A stretch of DNA of 64,000 nucleotides from NCBI RefSeq assembly GCF_003951315.1, contig NZ_QLJH01000001.1, positions 62,001 through 126,000 of the forward strand, given 5' to 3'. Shown one piece after another: positions 47,729 through 56,452 of this stretch. The notes under the pieces are model-generated. The model saw nothing but the letters and a program-made list of their open reading frames with translations, was not told where the DNA came from and did no database searches. A program made the translations under genes and the position numbers. How positions within the stretch are numbered: position 1 is the stretch's first letter; every line of letters begins with the position of its first letter. The stretch comes from Sphingomonas sp. S-NIH.Pt15_0812 (GTDB taxonomy: Bacteria > Pseudomonadota > Alphaproteobacteria > Sphingomonadales > Sphingomonadaceae).

Positions 47729-48349
47729 ATGAGGATGGTGATGTTGCGGGCGTCGGGCGCGCTCGTGCTGGCGCTTGCGTCGACCACGGGCGGCACGGCG
47801 GCGCTGGCGCAAGCGGGCAAGACCGCGTCCGCGCCGAGCGGCACGGCGGCTCCCTATCGGATAAATCCGGGCGACGAGCTGGAAGTCTATGTCTGGGGCG
47901 AGGATCGCCTGCGCCGCGTGGTCAAGGTGCTGCCCGACGGCAGCTTCTCCTATCCGCTGGTCGGCCGGGTCGAGGCGGCGGGCAAGCTGCCGAGCGAGCT
48001 GGAGCAGGTGATCACCCGCGGGCTCGCCAGCCAGTTCCGCGAGCAGGTGCCCCAGGTGACCGTATCGATCACCGCGCCCAGCGGCTTCAGCTTCTCGGTG
48101 ATGGGCAAGGTGCGCTCGCCCGGCACCTTCGCGCCGGGCAAATATGTCAACGTGCTGGAGGCGATCGGCCTTGCCGGCGGTCCCAGCGAGTTCGCGCAGA
48201 CCAACGACGTGGTGATCATGCGCAAGCAGGGCGGCGGCCTGACCCCGATCCGCCTGCGGTTGACCGACGCGCTGCGCGGCAATCCCAGCCAGCGCGATCT
48301 GGCGGGCCTGCCCGTGCTCCAGGCCGGCGACACGGTCGTCGTTCCGTGA
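47729..48349 (+). CDS. Polysaccharide export protein (Wza/Poly_export, SLBB domain)
   Basis: A 206-aa periplasmic/outer-membrane export component. After the signal (ALAQ) come the Poly_export domain, YRINPGDELEVYVWGEDRLRRVVKVLPDGSFSYPLVG (landmarks YRINPGDELEVYVWGED and PDGSFSYPLVG), and an SLBB domain with SFSVMGKVRSPGTFAPG and NVLEAIGLAGGPSEFA. It is short and lacks the lipobox Cys and C-terminal amphipathic helix of E. coli Wza, so the actual outer-membrane pore may be the barrel protein next to it. GAAGGGGAT precedes the ATG. First gene of a co-directional run of coupled genes to 58830. Confidence 0.92.
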   Translation: MRMVMLRASGALVLALASTTGGTAALAQAGKTASAPSGTAAPYRINPGDELEVYVWGEDRLRRVVKVLPDGSFSYPLVGRVEAAGKLPSELEQVITRGLASQFREQVPQVTVSITAPSGFSFSVMGKVRSPGTFAPGKYVNVLEAIGLAGGPSEFAQTNDVVIMRKQGGGLTPIRLRLTDALRGNPSQRDLAGLPVLQAGDTVVVP

Positions 48350-49662
48350 TTCGTCGGTCCTTCTGGCTGGTCGCCGCCACCGGCGCGGCGGTCGCGCCGC
48401 TCGGCGTCGCCGCACAGGTCCGGACGGTGCCCGCGCTGACCGTGGCGGGCGGCGTGGGTTATGACAGCAATCCGTTCCTGGGGGCCGGCGGCGCGAAGGG
48501 CAGCGCCTCGACGACCTTGAACGTCATGCCGTCGATCACCTTCGTGGACGGCGTCGATCGGGCGGTGATCGCGGGGTCGTACAACCGCCAGGACTTCTTC
48601 ACCCGCTACGGCAGCAACAACGGCTATCAGGCCTCGGCGAACGGCCACAAGCAGTTCGACGCGCGCACCGGCATCGACGTGGCCGCCAGCTATGACAGCT
48701 CGGTCCTGGGCGGCGCGGGCAATTTCGCGCCGATCGGCCAGGTCGTGCCGGTCACGGGTGGCGCGGTCGGTTCGGGTATCGGTTCGGGCGCGGGCGGCTC
48801 GGGCAGCCTGCCGGTGGTGTCGGCCCCGATCGGCACCGCGCCGGTGGTGACGATCCCGGTGGATGGCGATATCGGCCTGATCGGCCTGCGCCAGCGGCGC
48901 AAGACGCTCTCCACCTCCGCGAGCGCTTCCTATCTCCTCAGCGAGCGGACCAGCCTCTTCGGCGGCGTCAACGCCTCGCGCTCGACCTATCCGGGGGCGC
49001 AGCGTCAGTCGATCCTGCTCGGCAATTTCACGCAATATGGCGCGAATGCCGGGTTCAGCCGCTCGATCGACGAGCTGTCGTCGGTGGGCGTGCAGCTGTC
49101 GGCCTCGTTCGTCGATTACGATCGCGGCTTCTCCTCTTCCTTCTTCACGCCGCGCCTGACCTACAACCGCACGCTGTCACCGCGCTGGACGCTCAACGCG
49201 GCGGTCGGCGGCGCGATCGTGCACGACCGGATCAGCGGCACGTCGGTGACGGTATCGGCGGAAGGCACGCTATGCCGGACCTTTTCGGAACGCGGCAATT
49301 TCTGTGCCTTCGCCTCGCGCGAGCCGAGCGTGACCGGCTTTGGCGGCGTCCGGACCCAGACCACGGCCGGCGCCACATTGGGCTATCGATTGAGCGAGGT
49401 GTCGACCGTCTCGGCGTCGGCGCGGTACAATCATGTGGCCAACGGCACGCCGGCCCTGTCGGAGGGGTTGCTGCCGGCCAATCAGGACTTCACCTCGGTC
49501 GACGGCAGCTACCAGCGTCAGCTGGGGCGCCATCTGTCGGCACTGGCCTCGGCCGGCTATCGCCATATCTCCAGTGGCTTTCGAACCGCCAGTGGCAGCA
49601 CCGGCGGTGACAGCGTCTTCGGGCGGCTGGGTCTCACCGTATCCTTGGGCGGGCAACGATGA
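48346..49662 (+). CDS. Outer-membrane beta-barrel protein of the export operon
   Basis: A 438-aa protein with a signal peptide (GVAAQ) and many alternating amphipathic strands, e.g. VAGGVGYDSNPFLG, NVMPSITFVDGVDRAVIAGS and FGRLGLTVSLGGQR at the end. A Gly/Ser/Val-rich low-complexity stretch (about 125-170) is probably a surface or periplasmic loop. It resembles the outer-membrane barrel (EpsL-type) in exosortase-linked polysaccharide loci. The start is GTG overlapping the stop of the export protein (GTGA); its own stop overlaps the next start (ATGA). The longer reading in this frame from 47638 is an artefact of the preceding gene. Confidence 0.82.
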   Translation: MIRRSFWLVAATGAAVAPLGVAAQVRTVPALTVAGGVGYDSNPFLGAGGAKGSASTTLNVMPSITFVDGVDRAVIAGSYNRQDFFTRYGSNNGYQASANGHKQFDARTGIDVAASYDSSVLGGAGNFAPIGQVVPVTGGAVGSGIGSGAGGSGSLPVVSAPIGTAPVVTIPVDGDIGLIGLRQRRKTLSTSASASYLLSERTSLFGGVNASRSTYPGAQRQSILLGNFTQYGANAGFSRSIDELSSVGVQLSASFVDYDRGFSSSFFTPRLTYNRTLSPRWTLNAAVGGAIVHDRISGTSVTVSAEGTLCRTFSERGNFCAFASREPSVTGFGGVRTQTTAGATLGYRLSEVSTVSASARYNHVANGTPALSEGLLPANQDFTSVDGSYQRQLGRHLSALASAGYRHISSGFRTASGSTGGDSVFGRLGLTVSLGGQR

Positions 49663-51176
49663 ACGACGCATATTCGGGTTATTCCGCCGACACCGACGGC
49701 AGCGAGGGCGGCGGCGACCTGATCGCCTATCTGCCCTCCATCCTGTGGCAGCGGCGGTGGTGGATCATCGTGCCGACCGTGCTGTGCACGATCGTCGGTC
49801 TGGCGGCGGCGGTGCTGCTGCCCGCGCGCTACCGATCGTCCGCGACCTTGCTGGTCGAATCGCCCGAACTGCCCGCGCAGCTGGTCGGACAGCAGCAGAA
49901 CACCAGCCTGATCGACCAGCGCATCGCCAAGATCCGCCAGCAGGTGCTCAGCCGGCCGGACCTGATCGAGTTGATCGAGAACAACAATCTCTATCCCGAC
50001 GAACGCGCGTCCAAGCCGCTGTCCGAGGTCATCGACAAGATGCGCAAGGCGACCAATCTGTCGCCGGTCAGCGCCGATATCCAGACCGGCCCCGGCGGCA
50101 CGAACACGATCGCCTTCAGCCTGACCTTCGACTATCCGGACCCGCAAAAGGCCCAGGTCGTCGCGCAGGACTTCGTCGAGCGGCTGGTGAAGCTGGATGC
50201 GGCCCAGACCTCGCAGGCGGCGACCGGCACGGTCGAGTTCCTGCAGGACCAGGCGAACGGGCTGGTCGGCCAGATCAACGCGATCGAGCGGCAGATCGAG
50301 GCGATCAAGGCCGCCAACGGCATGGCCCTGTCGACCGGCGGCATGATGATGCTGGGCGGCGGTGCGGGCGGCGGCTATCAGGCGCAGATCGCGGGGTTGC
50401 AGCGGGAGAATGCGCAGCTCCAGGCGCAGTTGAAGCTGCAGGCCAACGCCACCGACCGCGATCCCTCGGTGCAGGCGGCGGAAGCGCAGCTGGCCGCGGC
50501 GCAGGCGGTCTATTCGGATACCCATCCCGACGTGCTGGCGGCGCGGCAGCGGCTGGCCGAGGCGCGCAAGTTCGCGGCCGCCAATGTCGCCCGGTCGAAC
50601 ACCGACTCGGCGATCCGCAGCCAGATCGCCTCCAATGCGGCGGCGATCAGCAGCCTCCAGGCGGCGATGAGCAACGATACGGCGCGCACCTCCGCGCTCG
50701 CCAATGCGCAGGCCAAGGCACCGGCGGTCAACGAGCAGATCGCCCAGCTCCAGGCCAAGGCGGACGGGCTGCGCACCAACTACCAGACGGTGCAGACCAA
50801 TCTGATCAACGCGCGCGGCAGCGCCCGGATCACCGAGCAGCAACGCGGCGAACGGTTGAGCGTGATCGATCCCCCGGTCGCGCCCGACCGGCCGACCTGG
50901 CCCAACCGCCCGTTGCTGGCGCTGGGCGGCATCGTCGCCGGCGCGGCGCTCGGCCTGGGCATCGCCCTGGTGCTGGAGTTCATCATGCGGCCGATCCGCG
51001 GCGTCGCCTCGCTCCAGTCGGTGACGGGCGAGCCGCCGATGGTCATCATCCCGCAGATCGCCGGCCGGCGTCCCGCGCCGGGCATGGACGGGGATGATTC
51101 GGACTCGACCCAGTCGAAGCGTCGCTGGTTCCGCCGGCGCAAGCGGGCGGCCGACCCGGCCGTCATGGCCGGCTAA
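49659..51176 (+). CDS. Wzz/GumC-type polysaccharide chain-length determinant
   Basis: A 505-aa polysaccharide co-polymerase of the inner membrane. Two transmembrane helices (about 34-56 and 423-446) flank a long periplasmic coiled-coil region (about 190-400). The Wzz signature is at the N-terminus (LPSILWQRRWWIIVPTVLC) and PDRPTWPNRPLLALGGIVAG precedes the second helix. A Gly/Met-rich insert (GGMMMLGGGAGGG) interrupts the coiled coil near 228-240. The basic cytoplasmic tail (SKRRWFRRRKR) fits interaction with the separate BY-kinase encoded next. It sets chain length together with the kinase. Confidence 0.92.
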   Translation: MNDAYSGYSADTDGSEGGGDLIAYLPSILWQRRWWIIVPTVLCTIVGLAAAVLLPARYRSSATLLVESPELPAQLVGQQQNTSLIDQRIAKIRQQVLSRPDLIELIENNNLYPDERASKPLSEVIDKMRKATNLSPVSADIQTGPGGTNTIAFSLTFDYPDPQKAQVVAQDFVERLVKLDAAQTSQAATGTVEFLQDQANGLVGQINAIERQIEAIKAANGMALSTGGMMMLGGGAGGGYQAQIAGLQRENAQLQAQLKLQANATDRDPSVQAAEAQLAAAQAVYSDTHPDVLAARQRLAEARKFAAANVARSNTDSAIRSQIASNAAAISSLQAAMSNDTARTSALANAQAKAPAVNEQIAQLQAKADGLRTNYQTVQTNLINARGSARITEQQRGERLSVIDPPVAPDRPTWPNRPLLALGGIVAGAALGLGIALVLEFIMRPIRGVASLQSVTGEPPMVIIPQIAGRRPAPGMDGDDSDSTQSKRRWFRRRKRAADPAVMAG

Positions 51177-51194
51177 CGGGCTAAAGGACAGCAG

Positions 51195-52001
51195 ATGAAC
51201 TATCAGTCTCCGGCCGCCGGGGCGGTTCCCCTGGCCAGTGCCAGCCCGACCGCCACGACCTCACCGCTGCCGGTCACGCCCCGGCACATGATCCCGGCCG
51301 ACCAGCTGGGCGAGGCGATCGTGGGGTTCCGCAGCCGTGACCAGCGTTCGCGCCCGTTCAACCTGCTGCGCACCCAGATCGCGCGGCTGGTGGGCGAGGG
51401 GGTGCGCGTGATCGGCATCACCTCCGCGACGCCGCAGGTCGGCAAGACCTTCGTCGCCAGCAACCTGGCGGCCTCGCTGGCGCGGCTGCCCGAATTGCAG
51501 ACGGTGCTGGTCGATCTCGACCTGCGGCGCGGTTCGGTCGCGGAACGGTTCAACATCCCGGTCCGGCAGGGCATGACCGAATATCTGGCGGGCGAGGTCG
51601 ACGACCTCGCCTCGATCGCCTGGGGCATCGAGGGCGAGCGGCTGACCCTCTATCCCACCGCCGAGGCGCGGGTCCATTCGTCCGAACTGCTCGCCAGCGC
51701 GCGGTTGCAGGGGCTGATCGCATCGATGCGCGCGATCCCGGGCCAGGCGGTGGTGCTGTGCGACCTGCCGCCGGTCTTCGCCAATGACGACAGCATGATC
51801 GTCAGCGAGATGATCGACGGCTATATCATGGTCGTCGAGGATGGCGTCACCACCGCGAAGCAGGTGCGCGACTCGCGCCGGCTGCTGGGATCGGTGCGCT
51901 GCTTCGGCACGGTGCTGAACCGCTATATCAAGGGCTTTGCCGGCGGCGATTACGGCTATGGCTATGGCAAGGGCAGCGGCTACTCGGACTATTATAACTG
52001 A
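51195..52001 (+). CDS. BY-type tyrosine kinase (CpsD/Wzc C-terminal type)
   Basis: A 268-aa stand-alone bacterial tyrosine kinase. Walker A is ITSATPQVGKTFVASNLA (unusual PQVGKT in place of the common PGEGKS/T), Walker A' is VLVDLDLRRG and Walker B VVLCDLPPVF. The C-terminus is a tyrosine cluster YGYGYGKGSGYSDYYN, the autophosphorylation tail. It partners with the Wzz-type protein upstream to cycle polysaccharide assembly. Its stop shares one base with the next start (TGATG). Confidence 0.92.
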   Translation: MNYQSPAAGAVPLASASPTATTSPLPVTPRHMIPADQLGEAIVGFRSRDQRSRPFNLLRTQIARLVGEGVRVIGITSATPQVGKTFVASNLAASLARLPELQTVLVDLDLRRGSVAERFNIPVRQGMTEYLAGEVDDLASIAWGIEGERLTLYPTAEARVHSSELLASARLQGLIASMRAIPGQAVVLCDLPPVFANDDSMIVSEMIDGYIMVVEDGVTTAKQVRDSRRLLGSVRCFGTVLNRYIKGFAGGDYGYGYGKGSGYSDYYN

Positions 52002-53257
52002 TGACCGGTCCGGCGGCGGCGGCGGCGGCGGCGGGGTCCGGCGCGCGGCGACGCATCCTGCTCGTCGCGCCCAATATCTCGCGCCGCATGGGCGGCGAGG
52101 GGTTGAAGGCGTTGCAGATCCATCTGGAGCTGCGCGCGCTCGGGCATGAGGTGCGCCAGGTCGCCCATGCCCGGGTCCGCGAGGAAATGGCGCGGGATTA
52201 TCCCGAGCTCGCGATCGACTATGTCGAGGACACGCCGCTCCAAATCCGCCTGTTCCGAATGAAGGCGGGGCCGTTGCTCGCGCTGCTCAACGCCTGGCAG
52301 TTGCATCGGCTGGCGCAGGCGGTGGCGGCGCGCTTCCGCCCCGATCTGGTGCATTTCACCTCGCCCATCTCGCCGGTCCTGCCCTATTTCCGCTTTCCCG
52401 GATTTCCGGTGGTGATCGGGCCGCTCAACGGCAACGTCTCCTATCCGCCCGCCTTCGCCGCGCGCGATCCCCGCGCCAGCGGGGCCAAGCAGGCGGTGAT
52501 CGCGGCGCTGCAATGGACGCTGGGCCGGGTCTTCCGGGGCAAGCATCGCGCGACGCTGCTGGTCGCGGGGGGCGATCGCACCGCGCGGTCGCTGCGGCTG
52601 GCCGGCTGTTCGCCCCGGCGGTTCGTACCTACGCTCGATTCGGGTATTCCCGACGCGCTGGTCGATCGTGCGCGCTTCCGCCAGCACGGCGAGAATTTCC
52701 GCTTCGTCCATGTCGGCCGCCTGGTCGGCTACAAGGGCTGCGACCTGGCGATCCGCGCGGTGGCGGCGAGCGATCCGCGCGTCACGCTCGACATCATCGG
52801 CGATGGCGAGGAGCGGGGCGCGCTGGAACGGCTGGCGGCGGATCTGGGCGTGGCGGCGCGGGTGACCTTCCACGGCTGGATGACGCCGGGGCCGGCGATG
52901 TACGACCGGCTGGGGTCGTATCGCGGGCTGCTCCAGCCGGCGCTCGCCGAAGCCAACGGCATCGCCTATCAGGAGGCGATGACGCTGGGCCTGCCGATCC
53001 TGTGCCTCGACTGGGCCGGGCCGCGCGAATTGCTGAGCGAGGGCGAGGCGGTGCTGGTCGCGCCCGATGGCGGCGAATCGGCGGTGGTCGCCGCGCTGGC
53101 GGCGGGGATGACGCATCTCGCCACCGATCCCGAGGCGGCCGACCGGATGTCGGCACGGGCCCGCGCCAAGGCGGAGGCGTTGGGCTTCCGCTGGCGCGAC
53201 CTGCTCAGCCGCTGGCAGGACAGCTATGCGCTGGCCATCGCCGGCCGAAGCGCGTAG
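52001..53257 (+). CDS. Glycosyltransferase family 4
   Basis: A 418-aa GT4-type (GT-B fold) retaining glycosyltransferase. The N-terminal Rossmann domain begins RRRILLVAPNISRRMGGEGLKAL; the C-terminal domain has FRFVHVGRLVGYKGCDLAIRA, VTLDIIGDGEERGALERLA and LQPALAEANGIAYQEAMTLGLPIL, where the EANGIAYQEA segment corresponds to the EX7E nucleotide-sugar motif. The first codons contain eight CGG units encoding an Ala run. It adds a sugar to the repeat unit on the cytoplasmic face; donor and acceptor unknown. Confidence 0.9.
   Translation: MTGPAAAAAAAGSGARRRILLVAPNISRRMGGEGLKALQIHLELRALGHEVRQVAHARVREEMARDYPELAIDYVEDTPLQIRLFRMKAGPLLALLNAWQLHRLAQAVAARFRPDLVHFTSPISPVLPYFRFPGFPVVIGPLNGNVSYPPAFAARDPRASGAKQAVIAALQWTLGRVFRGKHRATLLVAGGDRTARSLRLAGCSPRRFVPTLDSGIPDALVDRARFRQHGENFRFVHVGRLVGYKGCDLAIRAVAASDPRVTLDIIGDGEERGALERLAADLGVAARVTFHGWMTPGPAMYDRLGSYRGLLQPALAEANGIAYQEAMTLGLPILCLDWAGPRELLSEGEAVLVAPDGGESAVVAALAAGMTHLATDPEAADRMSARARAKAEALGFRWRDLLSRWQDSYALAIAGRSA
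52011..52034 (+). repeat. (CGG)8 microsatellite in the GT4 gene
   Basis: Eight perfect CGG units begin ten bases into the gene and encode part of an alanine run. Slippage would change Ala number without shifting the frame. Confidence 0.8.
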
Positions 53258-53267
53258 CGGCGTAGCC

Positions 53268-54653
53268 GTGCGTTCCTTCCTGATCCCCGCCTTCATCCCC
53301 CGCCTGTCGCCGGCCGGGGCGATCGACGCCGCGCGCAAGATGATCGCCGGCGATACCGCCATCGTCGTCGGCACGATGCTGATCCAGAACATGATCCGCG
53401 TCGTCGGGTCGATGATCCTGACGCGGATGCTGAGCGCGGAGGCGTTCGGCGTGATCGGCGTCATCTCGTCGGTGGCGGTCACCTTCGGCCTGTTGTCCGA
53501 TATCGGCATCGTCGCCTTCGTCGTGCGGCACGAACGCAGCAACGAGCGGACCTTCCTGGACGAGGTGTGGACGCTCCGGATGATCCGGTCGCTGCTCCTG
53601 ACGACGGGCGTGTTCCTGCTGGCGGGGCCGATCTCCCAGTTCCTCGGCAAGCCGGAGCTGCACTGGCCGATCGCGGTCGGCGGGCTGCTCTTCTTCTTCG
53701 AGGGGTGCAGCGCGCTCAGCACCGTGACCGCGGTGCGTAATCGCCAGCTCAAGCGGCTGAGCGCGATCGACATCGGCACCCAGATCTTCACCATGACCGC
53801 GACGATCGGCATGGCGCTGATCTTCCGCAACTATTGGGCGATCATCATCGCCAACAACATGACGCTGATCCTGTCCATGTGGCTCAGCTATGCGATGTTC
53901 CCCGATTCGGCACGGCGCTGGCGCTACAGCCGCGAGCGGGTGCGCGAGATGTGGAAATTCTCGCGCTTCATCACCGGCTCGACGATGCTGACGCTGGTGA
54001 TCGGCCAGGCGGACAAGATCGTCCTGTCCAAGACCTTCCCGCTGGCGATGTTCGGCCTCTACATGCTGGCATCGGGACTGGCGGCGGCGCCGGTGGGACT
54101 GGTCAGCGGCTATGTCGGCCGCGTCCTCTATCCCCGCCTGGCCGAGGTCGCGCGCCGCGCGCCGGAGCGGATGCGGACCGAATTCTACGCGACCCGGATG
54201 AAGCCGGCTCTGCTCTACGGCTTCGCGGTCGGCGGGCTGATCGGCGTGTCGCAGCTGCTCGTCGAGCTGCTGTACGATCCCCGCTATCTGCAGGCGGGCC
54301 ATTATCTGGGCATCCTGGCGATCTCCAGCTTCTTCATGATGAGCAGCTCGTCGATCAACGAGGTGATGATCGCCACCGGCCATCAGCGTTACACCTTCAC
54401 CGCCAATGTCGCCCGGCTCGGCTATCTCGTGCTGGGCGGCGCCCTGGCCTATCATTATGCCGGGCCGATCGGCGTGATCTGGGTGGTCGGCACGATCGAG
54501 TTGATGGCGCAGATATTCGGGTGGACCGCGCTGGCGCGCCACCGGTTGCTGGACGTACCGCGCGAATTGCTGATCCTGCTCGCCGGGGCGGGTGGCATCG
54601 CGACCGGATGGGTGGGACAATGGGTGATCCGGATGCTGTTCCACATCCATTGA
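53268..54653 (+). CDS. Wzx-type polysaccharide flippase
   Basis: About 461 aa with 12-14 hydrophobic helices, of the oligosaccharide flippase/MATE-like superfamily; moves lipid-linked repeat units across the inner membrane. Landmarks: TAIVVGTMLIQNMIRVVGSMILTRML-type first helix (VVGTMLIQNMIRVVGSM), the amphipathic ERMRTEFYATRMKPALLYGF linker, and FGVIGVISSVAVTFGLLSD typical of the family. The start is set at the GTG 53268, ten bases after the GT4 stop; an upstream ATG at 53226 would overlap that gene by 32 bases and add residues of unlike composition. No Wzy polymerase gene accompanies it. Confidence 0.88.
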   Translation: MRSFLIPAFIPRLSPAGAIDAARKMIAGDTAIVVGTMLIQNMIRVVGSMILTRMLSAEAFGVIGVISSVAVTFGLLSDIGIVAFVVRHERSNERTFLDEVWTLRMIRSLLLTTGVFLLAGPISQFLGKPELHWPIAVGGLLFFFEGCSALSTVTAVRNRQLKRLSAIDIGTQIFTMTATIGMALIFRNYWAIIIANNMTLILSMWLSYAMFPDSARRWRYSRERVREMWKFSRFITGSTMLTLVIGQADKIVLSKTFPLAMFGLYMLASGLAAAPVGLVSGYVGRVLYPRLAEVARRAPERMRTEFYATRMKPALLYGFAVGGLIGVSQLLVELLYDPRYLQAGHYLGILAISSFFMMSSSSINEVMIATGHQRYTFTANVARLGYLVLGGALAYHYAGPIGVIWVVGTIELMAQIFGWTALARHRLLDVPRELLILLAGAGGIATGWVGQWVIRMLFHIH

Positions 54654-54737
54654 TCCCCGGTTCTCCGGGGAAGGCAGGACTCGCAAGGGGCCAATCGCCA
54701 GGGCGGACCGGACAGGGCCGCCGGCAGGAGATGCTGG

Positions 54738-56282
54738 ATGACCAAGTCCTATCGTTACGCATGGCTGAGCCTGGCGCTGTTCGCCACCGGTCCGACGGCC
54801 TGCCAGGCCCAGCCGCACGCCGGCGCCGATCCGGGCCCAGCCAAGGGGGCGCGGTTCGAGCTGGGCATCAACCCGGCGTCCGCCCATTATTATTCCAACG
54901 AATATACGTTCATGAACCTGCTGACCGGCAGCCGCTGGGTCGATACCGGCGACAAGTGGCAGGAGTTGCCGGACAGCGCGCTCGATCGCCAGGGCATGGT
55001 CCTCCAGGTGCCCGCCGGTAAGAGCTATGCCCGGATCATGACCCCGCCATCGGCGGTCTTCACCGGCCGGTCGGTGGCGATCCGCTGCACCTGGACGGGC
55101 ACCGGCGATGTGGGCGTGGGCGGCCATCCCAAGAACTTCCTCCGCGGCAACCACAGCCTGACCTTCGACTGGCCCGCCGCCCCGCCGCCGGAGGGCAACA
55201 GCCGGAACTGGGTGAACCTGTCGAATATGAGCGCGACCGATCCGGTGCGCGACCTGGATTGCCGGGAGAAGAGCGCCCCGCGAGACCAGGTCTTCGCGCC
55301 GCAGCTCATCGAGAGCATGAAGCCGTTCGGCGTGATCCGCTTCCTCGACTGGTCGGCCGCCAACCCCAATCCCGAGACGGTGACCTGGGCCGACCGGGCC
55401 CTGCCCGACAGCATCGACCAGACCAGCCGGTCGCGGGGCGTCGCGCTGGAACATATGCTGGCCTTGGCCAAGGCGGCGGATGCCGACCCGTGGTTCACCA
55501 TTCCCTGGAACGCGGACGCGGATTACGTCACCCGGATGGCGAAGCTGGTCCATGACCGGCTGCCGGCGGGGCACCGCGCCTATGTCGAACTGGCGAACGA
55601 GCCATGGAACTATGCCTTCCCGTTGGCGCACCAGATTCAGAAGGAGGGGCTCGCCACCGGGCTCGACAGCAACGGCTTCCAGGCGCTGTTGAAGCGGTAC
55701 AGCCAGAAGACGATCGCGACGATGCGGATATGGTCGACGGTCTTCGCAGACCGGCCGGCGGCGCTGGTCCGGGTCGCCGGGTCGCAGGCGGTCAATCCCT
55801 GGGTCACCGAGCAGATCCTGGCCTATCCCGGTCTGCCCGACGCGATCGATGCGGTGGCGATCGCGCCCTATTTCCTATACGATAAGGGGGAGGCGTTGAC
55901 GGCGCCGCTGCCCGAACGCCTGGCGTCGCTGCGTCGGGGACAGGCGAACGTGCTGGCACAAGCCTGGAAGACGCTCGACCTGGTGCGGGGCCGTGGCAAG
56001 CGGCTGATCACCTATGAGGCCGGGCAGCATGTCACCGACTTCACGCCGGGCGGCGGCGAGCGGGTCCAGCAGGTCAATCGCTCGCCGGAGATGGAGCGGC
56101 TGTACCGCGACTATATCGCGGCGTGGAAGGCGAAGGTCGGCGACCTGATGGTGCTGTACAGCGCGACCGGTCCGGCGGGCGGGGGCGGCGCCTGGGGCAT
56201 CCGCGAATATGCCGGCCAGCCGCTTGACCAGACGCCTAAGCGCCGGGCGGCATTGGCCTTTGGGCGCCCGGTGGCGCCATGA
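54738..56282 (+). CDS. Secreted putative glycoside hydrolase in the polysaccharide cluster
   Basis: A 514-aa exported protein (signal ends near ACQAQ; the Cys could be a lipidation site but the lipobox is poor). An N-terminal beta region (about 35-160) precedes a probable TIM barrel containing FGVIRFLDWSAANPN, WFTIPWNADADYVTRMAKLV, YVELANEPWNYAF (a clan GH-A style Asn-Glu acid/base) and LITYEAGQHVTDF (possible nucleophile Glu). Family not recognised. A hydrolase in such loci often trims or releases the polysaccharide. AGGAG precedes the ATG; it starts 84 bp after the flippase gene. Confidence 0.78.
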   Translation: MTKSYRYAWLSLALFATGPTACQAQPHAGADPGPAKGARFELGINPASAHYYSNEYTFMNLLTGSRWVDTGDKWQELPDSALDRQGMVLQVPAGKSYARIMTPPSAVFTGRSVAIRCTWTGTGDVGVGGHPKNFLRGNHSLTFDWPAAPPPEGNSRNWVNLSNMSATDPVRDLDCREKSAPRDQVFAPQLIESMKPFGVIRFLDWSAANPNPETVTWADRALPDSIDQTSRSRGVALEHMLALAKAADADPWFTIPWNADADYVTRMAKLVHDRLPAGHRAYVELANEPWNYAFPLAHQIQKEGLATGLDSNGFQALLKRYSQKTIATMRIWSTVFADRPAALVRVAGSQAVNPWVTEQILAYPGLPDAIDAVAIAPYFLYDKGEALTAPLPERLASLRRGQANVLAQAWKTLDLVRGRGKRLITYEAGQHVTDFTPGGGERVQQVNRSPEMERLYRDYIAAWKAKVGDLMVLYSATGPAGGGGAWGIREYAGQPLDQTPKRRAALAFGRPVAP

Positions 56283-56452
56283 CCGCCTCGGTCGGTTTTA
56301 TGGTGCGTCGCACCAATCTGGCGGTTGGCGATCGTGACCCGCTTCTGTAACGGTGCCGGCATGATCGTGGTCAGCCGCCCCATAAGTGACGTTGCCGGCG
56401 GCCGATCGCACATGGGGGGTGGCCGGCGCCATCGGGGTTCGGAGACGACGCG

